The notes under the pieces are model-generated. The model did no database searches, was not told the DNA's origin, and worked only from the letters and a program-made list of their open reading frames with translations. DNA of 64,000 nt. It comes from Edaphochlamys debaryana (taxonomy: Eukaryota > Chlorophyta > Chlorophyceae > Chlamydomonadales). A program made the position numbers and the translations under genes. The stretch lies in the NCBI GenBank assembly GCA_016858145.1, contig JAEHOE010000054.1, positions 620,001 through 684,000 of the forward strand, in the 5' to 3' direction. Of this stretch, positions 36,948 to 55,559 are shown piece after piece. Within the stretch, counting starts at the first letter, position 1; each line of letters begins with the position of its first letter.

Positions 36948-37665
36948 CTGGGGCAAGGGAAACAAGGGAGAAACAAGGGGAAAGCAAGGGCCGGGGTGCG
37001 GGCGCAATGCACGCGGCGATAAAGGAACCAAACAGAAGGGCCGGTGCACAGAGGGGGTGCACGGGCAGAGCAGACGAAGAGAGGGTTCACGCGTGAGCAG
37101 GGAAGGCTTGACGCGTACGAACCTGGGGGAACGGGCAAGGGGGAAGAAAGGGCAGGGCGACAGGGCAAGGCAAGGCAGGGCAGGCAAGGCGGAGAGCAAA
37201 GTGCAAGTGCAGAGTGCAATCTATGCCGTGCCGCCTCGCTGGCGCTCGGCTCCTCCTAACCCACAGATGCCTAAAGGTGAGAGACCCTGGCGGACTGGGG
37301 TGTGTGCACCCCACAGGCAGGTATCTCTCGAGGCGTGCGGGCAAGGGTCTCCGGCGAGTCCTGGGTGCAGTGTGTCCGTGACCTGCGGGGAGGCAGGGCA
37401 AGGGCAAGGGAAGAGCACACGGGGCTCGATGCAGGAGAGCTTGTCCTGCACAAGCGCTCACACGTCCAAGGCCGGCAGGGAAGACCTGCGGGCACGGGGC
37501 ACACACAAAGGGGGCACTCGGAGGGGAGTGGCTTGACTCGCCTCGGGTGCGGGTGCAGGGCAGGTGTGCTTGAACACCTGCGGGCACGGGAAAAGGGGGG
37601 CACACGGGGGGAGACGGGAGGGGCTCCGCGCGTGGGTCCGGGCCAGGCAGGAGGTGCGTCCACCT
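36948..37665 (-). repeat. Degenerate array of pyrimidine-tract/CAG modules
   Basis: On the minus strand six pyrimidine-rich stretches each end in CAG|GT, at plus coordinates 37663, 37578, 37495, 37383, 37123 and 36948. The shared core reads (G/C)ACCTG(C)GGGCA on the plus strand. Spacing is irregular (83-260 bp), and segments between modules share short words such as GGGCACACG. Each module resembles a strong 3' splice site. It could be a decayed tandem repeat or a series of mini-exons of an unrecognised leftward gene. Confidence 0.5.
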
Positions 37666-39380
37666 GCGGGCAATTGGGGGAACAGGGGTAAGCCGGGCCT
37701 AGGCTTACCGAGCTCACGGTAATCGGGGGCGAGCTACGTAAGCAAGCTCACACAGGCCGTATCCTATCGCGTGATGTGGGAAAGGGTGAAGCGGGGAAAG
37801 TGGGCGTGGGTGAAGGAAGCGGGATTACAGGACGCGATATCGAGAGTACGGGTGCTCAAGTCGTGCAGTACCAAGGACGTAGAGAGAAGAGAGAGAAGAG
37901 AGCGAAGAGGGAGAAGAGAGCCGGGTTCGAGGCCTTGAGCGCCTCGATTTCGTGGGTAGGTTATGCCTGAAAATGCGGCCGGGCGGCTATTTAAGCCTCC
38001 CGTCGCGCCCGGATTGGTACGGCAGTCGCCCATGCGGTTCCGGAACTCTGGGATGGGCGCTCCGTTCGGCTGCCCCATGCAGGCCCAGTGGCGGCTCTGG
38101 CGGCAGCCGCCGGTGGGACGAGCGGGCCCCGCACCGTTCGGGTGCCGAAGTAGCGCCAGGGTCCGTCCCGGGCGTGTGGGCGGCACCTCCATAACCGGGT
38201 GTGTCGACGTGTGTGCGGCGGAAGGCGGCTGGGGGCCGGGCGCTTCTTCGGCGCGCCCGGTCAGAGCGTGAAGCCAGGGCTCCTCTTGCGGAGCCTCCGC
38301 TGACCTGCGCTCGCGCCCAAAGTCCACAGTTCACCTAACACAAGCGCTAGGGGGCCGGCTGCTGCCTGCGCGGGCTGCCGCACCCCCAAACCCAAACAGC
38401 CTACCCGCAGCGCACACGCCTACCTGGCTCGCTCACCTAGACTCGCTCTCAACTCACACAAACAACCTATTGCCGGCAACACCGCAGGCTCCGGCCGGTT
38501 CTCGTACTTGGCGCCCGTCACGACGGAACGCCCGCTTCAGGGAAACAAGTCCTCCTTATCCAGATGTCCATACTCCAAATAGCTCCTTACCATTATGCGG
38601 GCTCGGGTTCATACGGTGGGCCGGCTCGGCCCACCGCCCAAGCTTCTTTTGCTCCTCCTGCTCCAATACACCCATTGCCGCACCAGGTTTAACGTTGTTG
38701 CCAGAGGCTCGTAGTGCGCTGGTCGGCAGGGCTCACGGGAGCGTTTCGGGGAGACGCGCCATCGGGTGATACCCGGGAACGCAGCCCGCCTCGCGCCGAT
38801 GGCGCTCGGCTGGCTCACATAAGGCTCCAAGCATCCTTCTGTTTACTGTTTATATGCGACCTGGGCTGGGGGTCCAGGCGACTGCTCCATCCTTCCACTC
38901 CTCGCGAACGCGCCGCTCCACAGTCTTGCGGCCATCAACTTCATATCGGAAGCAGTCCATCGAGGGCTTCTAGAAGAGAAGAGCCCGCGACGCGCGGTAT
39001 ATGACACGTACCCGCCGGCGTGCTCCCCGGGCGGCACCACGCAGACTGGTATCCACCCGCAAAGCGGTCACCGGGGGTCTCCACGCAAACACGTACAAAC
39101 GCGTTCGGAGTATTTCGTACGTGCGTGTGACACGCCCTTGCTCTCCTACGAATCCAGCCCGTCATATCATTACTCTCCTGCACCTGCGCGACCTTACTGG
39201 TCACTCTGGCCCTATCTAGCGGAGCGTGGGGCGTCCCCATGTGTCGCTCAGGTTGGGTACATGTCAGCCCTTGACTAGGTGGGACCCCTTGACTACTGCA
39301 GTGGGACCCTTGCCTTGGCCGTGCGCACGTGTGACTGGCTGGCTGGGATCCCCGACCCACCCTCGCTCCCTGCTGCCGGC

Positions 39381-39576
39381 CACCCTCCTCGTCACCGCTC
39401 TGTACACCCCTGCCTCGGCGATGCACATTGCTGGCACCCTGCCTTCTTCTCTCGCGTTGCGGCAGCGGCTACGTCGACGCGCTCACCTGCATCCCCCTTC
39501 GTCATCGTCCGGACTAGGCTGCACGGCCCCTGCGAGCACAGAACCACCCTCCTCGTCACCGCTCTGTACGTACCGA
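39381..39576 (+). repeat. Dispersed repeat copy A, flanked by a short direct repeat
   Basis: The words CACCCTCCTCGTCACCGCTC at about 39384 and again at about 39547 bracket a stretch containing CCTCGGCGATGCACATTGC and GCGTTGCGGCAGCGG. The bracketed stretch is closely similar to 54.28-54.42 kb. The bracketing direct repeat, about 165 bp apart, is reminiscent of terminal repeats, but no coding capacity is present. Confidence 0.6.
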
Positions 39577-39786
39577 TGCTGTACAAGTACGCCAGGCGGC
39601 ACGCCTCACGGCATTTGTTGTTGTTGGAGTGCGGGATCGCGGAGCAGATCTCCTCTCACAGCGATGTCTGTCCAGCAGTTGCCGGCCCCGCCTGCGGCAC
39701 TTACTCGAGTTGACGGCACGCGCTAGCGGCCTCAGGAGCGGGCACAGCGCGAGGAGCGTGAGGGAGCGCGCGCGGCCCCACTGTCG

Positions 39787-40091
39787 CACCTGGCCCTTGT
39801 TCGCCGCGGGGGGCCAACATAACAGTTGAGATGTCCACCGGGGGGACCAAGCGACCAACAGACGGTGAGAACTTGCAGAGTCCAGCAGAGTCAACGCGGG
39901 CGCAAACACAGAACACACCACGTCGGTGCGCGCACCTTGCCATCTTGCCCTAGCTACGCACATGGCACTTGTTCGCCGCTGCGGACGTGAGCAGCACCCT
40001 CGCCGCCCCTTATCAACAGGTGAGCGGCCCACCGGGCGGACCAACCGGCGGTGAGAGCTTTACATTCCGTGCAGCAGCGTTAACCCGTGGC
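39787..40091 (+). repeat. Imperfect tandem duplication, about 170-bp period
   Basis: Two halves (from about 39787 and from about 39957) share TTGTTCGCCGC, then a CCACCGGG(G/C)GGACCAA block, then CGGTGAGA(A/G)CTT and GCAG(C)AG. Identity is interrupted by indels. Neither half encodes a recognisable product. Confidence 0.6.
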
Positions 40092-40205
40092 CCCCGTCGA
40101 TTCCGGCGAGCCTGGTGACCCCAGCCTCGATCCCGTCGAGTCCATCAGCCCCGCCTGCCGTACTCAGCCAACCAAACCCACAGGAGGCGCCGCCGCGCAA
40201 AGTCC

Positions 40206-40210
40206 TTACA
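40206..40210 (-). terminator. TGTAA polyadenylation signal of the WDR18 gene
   Basis: TGTAA on the minus strand lies 132 bp beyond the WDR18 stop. TGTAA is the established polyadenylation motif of chlamydomonadalean nuclear genes, and the position fits a normal 3' UTR. Confidence 0.5.
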
Positions 40211-40341
40211 TCTCATGGACGATAGGCAGCAGGGCATCCGCCCCAGGCCCGATTCCCCTGGGCCCCCCCACCAGTCCTCGAACGAACCTTGCTTGACACA
40301 GGCAGCCTGCCGCAAGCCAGCTACCCCACCCATCTACCGAG

Positions 40342-43300
40342 CTACCCAAGCACCGCCTCCCAGCTCCGCCCACCCGTGCCCGCGCCTGAGCCGCCCTCCC
40401 CTGCCCCTCCCAGCAGCCCGAGCGGCCCCACCCCCGGCACCAGCGCCGCCAGCCCCGGGGGCAGCCCCGTCGCCGCCGCGCCGGCCCCTATCCCCGCGCC
40501 TGACGGCCCCGCGACGCCCCCCGCTGCCGCCCCCATCCCTAGGAAGAGGGAGGTGCAGCTGGGCGCACCCGCCTCGCTGCCGTCCAGAACCACGGGGGGA
40601 CCCTCCCAGGAGGCCGTGCCCGAGCCCGCCGCGCCTACATGGGGGGGGGGGTGGAGGGAGGCGCGCAATCAGGGTGCGGTGCGGGTGGGACGCAGGCGAA
40701 AGGGTGCAGCAGCGCGCGGGGGCAAGAGCGCAGAAGTCTCGGGCCTGTACGGAGATCTGGTTCCACTTTCAAGCGCTCCTGACGGCCTTCATTAGGCGAC
40801 TTTCCCCGGCCGCAGATTCCTGTGCGCAGCCCCGCCCCGCCCCGCCCCGCCCCCCTGGACCCACCTGCCGCCGCCCCAGACGCCAGGTACTTCGCGAGCG
40901 GCGCCAGCGGCTGCGGCCGCTTGGGGCCCCCCTTGCCCGAGCCGCCGCCGCCACCCCCTGCGCCCGCCGGCTCGGCCCCCAGCGCGCCCGCCGTCTCGCC
41001 GCCCCGCCCGCCGCCCGCCGCCGCCATGTACGGCGGCCGCGGCAGGACGAGCAGCGCCGTGACCGCCGCCTTCCCGGGCGACGGAATGATGCGCAGCGGT
41101 TGGCTGCTCGCCAGGTCCCAGGCCCGGACCGTCCCATCCTCCGAACCAGATACCAGGACCTCTCCCCCGCCGGGGCCGCCGCTCGGCGCGAGCGCCAGGC
41201 ACGACACGGGCCCCGTGTGGCCCCTCAGGGTGCGGAAGGCCGCGCCCTCGGTCGCCGAAGCGGAGGCGGCCGCGGCGGAGGACCCGAAGGCGGCGGAGGA
41301 CGGCCCGGCCCCCGGTCCCAGGGGCTCGGGCGCCAGGGGGACTTGGTAGACGCACCCGTCAGCGCCGGCGGCGAAGAGCCACTGCTCGCCTGGTGGAGGG
41401 GGGGCGAGGGGGTGGGAGGGGGAAGGGTGAGAGGGGGTGAGGGTGGCGGCGGGTGAGGGTGACAGGGGAAGGGCGAAGGGGAGCGGGCTGGTGGGATGGA
41501 GCCCAGGGTTGGGGGAGGCGGGCGGGCCGCAGCGCCGTTGACTCAGGCCTTGGACCTTCTCAGCCCTGGATGCTGGATCCTGGATCCCAACGTACCAAGC
41601 CCAGCGTGCCAACCCGCCGACACCCTGCTGCCCCCCCGCCCTGGCTCACCTGCGTCCATGGCTACGTCGTTGACGGCCGCCGGCAGCGCAGCGCCCATGA
41701 GCAGCCGCCCGTCAGACAGGCGCCGCAGCTTGACGGTCCTGCGGCCGGGAGCGTTCAGGTTGGGTCAGGGCCGGGGGGCGTTGGCATGCGGATGGCAGCA
41801 ACGCCGCTGCTGCCGCTACGGCCCGTGAGAGCATCCTCGAGGCCCCCGGGATCCTCCCAACCGCTACGGCCCGTGAGAGCATCCCCGAGGCCCCCGGGAT
41901 CCTCCCAACCGCTAGCCCCGCTAGGGCCCACTTGCATCCTGCTCGCCAGGCACCGCACCCCGGGCCGCACACCCACCCCGGACCCCGGACCCGGCTGGCC
42001 AGTTCCCCGGACCCCGGCCCAGCCAGGACCCCTTGGTCCCCACTCTCCAGGCCCTCCCCACCTGTCCGCAGAGCCGCTGGCCACCAGCGCCGCCGCCTCG
42101 CCCGCGCCCGCCGCCAGCGCTGTGAGCGGCAGCGTGTGGTCGGACCAGGCGTGCAGCGGCGTGGGGCGCACGAAGGCGGGGGAGGAGGGGTCGGCGGCGG
42201 GGTCCAGCAGCTCCGGCAGCAGCCAGGCCGACAGGACCGTGTCCTGCGGGGGTGGGGGGAGAGGGGCCGTGGGTGAAGGGACGAGGGAGAAGGGAAGGGT
42301 AGCGGGGCGGGCGGTTGGCGGGGCAGGGGGAGCGTGTCGAAAGGGCGAGAGCCGGGCGGGTTAGGCCGTCGTCTTGGGGCAGAAACACGAGGCCGCGGCT
42401 AGAGGGCATGGCCCTGCAGCTGCCCGGGTACCGGCAGTGGGTCTGTGGCCTGCCGTCCGGCCAGGCTGTGCTGTGGTGCAGCCATGGCTACGTCACGACG
42501 TCACAGCGCCGGGCCCTCCACCCCCCCCTGGCTCCACGGCCCCACCTGGCCGCCGCTGAGGAGCACCGAGTTCCCTCCAACGAACAGCAGCACCGACACG
42601 CTCTGCGGAGGGGTGACAGGACCAAGGAGTGGGGGGCAGGGGCGTCAGGATCAGCATTGGAAGGGGTCTTGGCTGGGAACACAGCGCCTGGCCCTATTCC
42701 GGCGTAGGGCCGGGGTATGCATGGCAGGAAAGCCAGGCCTGCCGGCCGCCTGGGACGCTCCGTGCGTTTGGGCTTGAGAAGCCAAGAGGGGCCGCGCTGC
42801 CAGCGGCTCGGGGCGGCCCCAAAGGAGTGGACCTCCCTTAGCCATGTCCATGTCGCTCCCACCTCCCATCAGGTGGAGCCATGCTCCTCCCAGCGCCATT
42901 TAGGCGAAGGGCTGGACCGCAAGCGGGCCCTCAGCCAAGCCCTGCCCCGCAACCCTGCCCCGTCTTGCAACCGCTCCACGATGGGCCGTGCGTGGACTGC
43001 AGTCACGGGCCCCCGCCCTACCCCGCCCCGCGCCGTCGAAGCCTTGTGTGGCGCTGCGTTGTACAGCGCCGGGAACCCCCTGCTCTCCATCGTCTAGGCT
43101 TTCTAAGACCAGGGAGCCGAATAAAGCGTACCCCCATGGCCCCCGGCCTCGCCTTATAGTGGCCGGCCCAGGTCCGCAGCAGCCGCCCGGAGCCCGCCTC
43201 CCACAGGTAGAGGGTGCCGCTGGCGCCCCCGCCCGCGAGGAAGGCGCCGTCGGGCGAGGCCGCGACCGCCAGAATGCTCTCCGACACAAACGATCGCTGC

Positions 43301-43701
43301 AGCACTTGTTCCTGCTTGGGCAAGAACAGAGGCCAAGGACGTGGGGTGGTTAGGGTCGGAGCAGCGGGGCCGGACTCGCGGCGCGACGGACGTTGAGTGC
43401 GGAGCGACGCAACGCACCCGATGCCACGTCCAAAAGTGGATTGCCTGCTTGTGAGCCTGTGCCGCCGCCAGGTAGCCTTGCCCCAGCGTGCACAGGCCCT
43501 TCCGCGGGCAGCCGCATCCCTTGTAGCTCGTGATATGCGTCCCGCTTTGAAGGTCACTGCAGTCGTGTAACAGAGTAGGTTCGAGTTGCTGCGTGGTAAA
43601 CACGAAGTCCGCTGCGCGAGTCGGAGCGGCGCGGCGGCTCACCATGCTGCGATGCTGCCGTCCGCGCTGCCCGTGGCGATAAGCACGACTTGGCTCTGCA
43701 T
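40342..43701 (-). CDS. WDR18: WD40 protein of the WDR18/Ipi3 family (pre-60S ribosome assembly)
   Basis: Predicted Ipi3/WDR18 homologue, the WD40 subunit of the Rix1-Ipi1-Ipi3 complex that works on pre-60S particles and ITS2 processing in the nucleolus and nucleoplasm. Eight exons: 43643-43701, 43418-43556, 43153-43311, 42546-42602, 42062-42243, 41650-41738, 40865-41389, 40342-40634; 500 residues, phases consistent. It starts MQSQVVLIATGSADGSI, as expected for this short N-terminus. The family signature is clear: a first blade with SYKGCGC and GQGYLAAAQAHKQAIHFW, then SPDGAFLAGGGASGTLYLWE, AGHYK, LLSGGQDTVLSAW, LVASGSADRTVKLRRLSDG, AVNDVAMDAGEQWLFAAG, then a blade with LRGHTGPVSCLALAPSGG and VLVSGSEDGTVRAWD. 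Ala/Gly-rich loops and C-terminal tail are algal additions. Intron 3 uses a GC donor (43151-43152, AAG|GCGAGG); without it the GHYK-to-VSVLLF blade is broken. Confidence 0.87.
41813..41908 (+). repeat. Two-copy 48-bp tandem repeat in a WDR18 intron
   Basis: A 48-bp unit beginning CCGCTACGGCCCGTGAGAGC occurs at 41813 and 41861 with a single T/C difference; a third, broken copy starts at 41909 (CCGCTAGCCCC). It lies inside the intron between exons 5 and 6 of the WDR18 gene. The near identity indicates recent duplication. Confidence 0.9.
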
Positions 43702-44098
43702 TTTTACTAAGTACTAAGATACTTGTCGCAATTTAGCGGGTTGCAGAGGAAGGCGCGTGCAGCATGTTGTCAACTCCGTCGGTAGTGTCGTCGAGCACTG
43801 GAAGCAAGCTGTAACAGCTAGTGGCTATCCTATTGCTTCGAGGTACACAGCACTGCAGTCCGCCCCCGGTTTGTCGTTTTGACGACTGACCTGCGTCGAC
43901 ACGTACCCAATCCCCCGCTTGTCGGGCAACTTCCCCCAGGTCACCCCTGACTTCCCCTTCCTCCGGCGGTGGAATAACATGAGCGCGGCCTCACTTGCTC
44001 ATGCTTACATGCAGCATTACAGCCAGCAGCACCGGCCGTGCTGTCAGACCGAGTCAAGCTGGACCGGTGCACCGGTGCAGGATTGAAGACCCCAGACG

Positions 44099-44103
44099 TT
44101 ACA
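44099..44103 (-). terminator. TGTAA polyadenylation signal of the ABCC gene
   Basis: TGTAA on the minus strand lies about 225 bp beyond the ABCC stop codon and before the WDR18 start at 43701, in the right place for the 3' end of the transporter mRNA. Confidence 0.5.
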
Positions 44104-44325
44104 ACGAGAAGAGACGTGAGACGAACGTGCCCCCTGTTGGTCGCCGGCTATGCTGCCATACTTTGGTGGCTGCTGGCCCCTTGCTATGCGTCGCGCTGCT
44201 GCACCGGCCTGCAGCCCATTTCTCTGGCCCATCCGAACTATCTACCTACGGTATCCTTTCCTCTCTGAGCGACCCAGCCCTTTACTCCACCAGCCGCCTC
44301 ATCCACCACATGCCGCGTCGCGCTC

Positions 44326-53025
<8,700 letters not shown>

Positions 53026-55559
53026 GAAGACCGTGGGTACGTGACGCGACACGTTACCGGTACCCCTCGAAGACCTCCTGCACGGCTTGAACACAGACCT
53101 CCTGCACGGCGGGGGGCAATCAATCCGTGGTGCCCTTCAATTTGTAAGTGAGCCGCAGCGCACTGCGTTCTGCGCTACCTGTAACTTACTTTGACCTCGG
53201 GGCTGCTGGGGCCGCTGGGGCCGTGTGCTGGGGTGCTGGGGTTTGGGCGGGGCGGGTTGCTCAACGCAGCAAGAAGCACAGGGAAGCACTCCCGGTGCAC
53301 GCACAGGACACCTGCGCGCATGGGCAATCGGGCTCAGCTTTCGGGGCAGACGCTACGTGCCTTTGCACAGGGCCCGAACACAGCTCGACACAGCCGACGT
53401 GTGTGGGATGTACCACACGACGACGTCCGTTAGGGGTCGCGGCCTGTCCAACGAGGCCGGCACCTGAGGGGCTTTCAGTTCATGGCTCCATCGGCTGTCT
53501 CTGCTCACATCGCCACTCCTAACGTTGCATTCATGGCCTGCTGCACATCGGTGGCCCCGCAACCCACAATAGGTTCACCGGCGCCAGGGATAAATCACTG
53601 ATACCAGATTGCTGTACGTGACGATAACTTGCAGGCGACGCGGTGGAGCTGGCAGGCTCGCTCCGCACGCCCGAGCCTCCTCTCGCCTCCTCCGCGCGTT
53701 CGTTTCTGGTGCTCCCTATCTACTGCTTTTTTGTTCTATCTAGAGAATGCTTATAATGTGAGTTACAACGCATGATTTGATGGGCGCCGTCTGGGCGCAC
53801 GCAGCGTTTTTGCGGCATTACGTACCTGCGATCGCCGCCGAGCAAGACGCTGAACCCGAACCTCGGGCTGTTTCCCTAGTGTTATCAATCACTGTCAAGA
53901 CTTTCAACGCAGAGATTCGACAATGGAATGGAGAAGTCTCGAACGAACGATGTACAAGATTATGATATGTCTCGATTTAAGCCTTCGTAGCCAAGTATCA
54001 CCAGTCCAAGACCAGTCAACTATTTGATGAATTGGGGGCAATAGTGCGTCCTCTGGGTCGGCCGCGGGCCGACATGCTGACCGACATGTGGGCTGACATT
54101 GTCGTGTGCGTTTCGCCTCCAGCCAGCGCCGTCGTCACACGCCATACTTTGGCTTCATACGCAATGTGCCGTTGGCCGGGCCGCATGGGCGGGCCCTCAC
54201 GCACGGGGTTGCTCCGTGGGGTTGGCCCCACGTTGTTCTCTTCAAACCCCTGGCCCCACGCACGCGGCTGCCCCTAGGTTAGCCCCCGCCTCGGCGATGC
54301 GCATTGCTGGCACCTGCTGCCTTCCTCCTCGCGCGTTGCGGCAGCGGCCACATCGGCGCAGCTGCATTCCCCGACATCGTCCTGACTACGCTGCATGGCC
54401 CCTGCGGTCCCCACCACGGTCCCCACCTACGCCACAACCAAGCGCTTCGCTTCGTTGATGTCTTCTATCCCCACCACGTCACCACTCACCAATGCTCTTT
54501 GAAAGCAAGGCCTGCCTTTGGAGGAGGGGCCATCGATACAAGCTGAGCATGGTCATTGCGTGCCAAGGACTAAGGTGGGACCTGAGTGTGGTCAGTGCAA
54601 GTTATGACAGGGACTTGCGTTCTGGCTTGCAGGGGGCAAGCCCGTGAGGTGGGTCGCTTGGCCCCAGCGTTCAGCGCTGTGACCCCAGGGGGGTCCTTCA
54701 GTGTAAACACCGAGGACTGCCTTTGTCCCCCGCACCGTGGAGGCTACGCCATAAGACCTACCTCCGTACCGTCTTGATTATGCCGAACATGTCACTCCGA
54801 TTCAAGGCCCCGCGCCCAATTCGGCCACATAACCTTACACTACACTCCTTCACTTCCAGTTCGACCCAAACGCCAGGGGGCCCTTGCAGACAGTGCCGCG
54901 AACCCCAGGAGGACTCCCTTGATGACCCGCCTGGAACCGGGGCTTGTCTGGCTCCCACCCTCTGCCAGCGGCCTGCGAGTGTACGGTAGCCACGCGTACG
55001 TCACGCTCAACGTCATGTTGTCTACCATATGTATGCAAGTCCATTCGCCCGTCTGTGCAATCAATGCGACTCTTTCCCCAACTGACTTAGTATGCAATGC
55101 GTAGTACCCGTTGGAATTATAAGTCCGCTGAGCTTCCCCCCTCCCCGCCCCCCCCGCCGCGAACGCCGGCCCCTTCTCAGCCGCGAAGAACGCATTTCTG
55201 CCAGCCCCATCAGACCTCTGCTGCACCTCACCTCTCCTCGCCTCTCACCAAGCTCTCGCCTCTCCATCTGCATCTACACCCAGCACTACAGCCCATTCCT
55301 ATCCCCCCCCTTCCCCATCCTGCATCCCCCTCCCTCCCTCCCTCCCCTTGACACGATGAACAGAACGCAGCAGGCACCAGCCTCTCGTGCCGCCTCCCGC
55401 ACAGCACCCGTGCCACAGCGCCGTCCGCCCCTACCCCCCTACACCGCACCCACAACTACGCGGCACCCACACCCCTGCAGCGAACCCGCGTACCTCACCG
55501 CTCCTGCACACAGCCCCCTCCCCTGCAGTGCTGCCAGCCGGAACGCGGCCGCGCGCCCC
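53026..55559. other. Intergenic interval between ABCC start and SNF8 stop
   Basis: No supported gene lies here. It contains two short near-repeats of GACCTCCTGCACGGC (about 53071 and 53097), the second dispersed repeat copy (54.28-54.48 kb) and a long plus-strand pyrimidine-rich stretch (55.13-55.35 kb). A minus-strand open frame (54840-55226) includes a protein-like patch (YYALHTKSVGERVALIAQ) but has no start codon or splice partners I can defend. Confidence 0.4.
54282..54478 (+). repeat. Dispersed repeat copy B
   Basis: The stretch starting GCCTCGGCGATGCGCATTGC matches 39.41-39.55 kb through GCGTTGCGGCAGCGG, CATCGTC and CTGCATGGCCCCTGCG. Its right end (CCTACGCCACAACCAAGCGC, then GATGTCTTCT) resembles 25611-25660. 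It is an old, diverged, non-coding copy. Confidence 0.6.

Larger units (their letters stand above)
34403..40341. other. Six-kilobase convergent intergenic interval, repeat-rich
   Basis: No gene could be supported between the pseudokinase stop and the WDR18 stop. Features seen: a purine-rich (plus strand) block 36.83-37.70 kb that on the minus strand is a series of pyrimidine-CAG modules; a repeat family copy at 39.41-39.58 kb with a 165-bp-spaced direct repeat; and an imperfect duplication at 39.79/39.96 kb. A 35532-36203 plus-strand open frame lacks codon-level support. Part of the interval probably descends from mobile elements, but no transposase or reverse transcriptase motif is visible. 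Confidence 0.4.

Noticed and set aside
37764..38334. Minus-strand 187-codon open frame
   Set aside because: No ATG start; composition matches random GC-rich reading and there is no splice or homology support.
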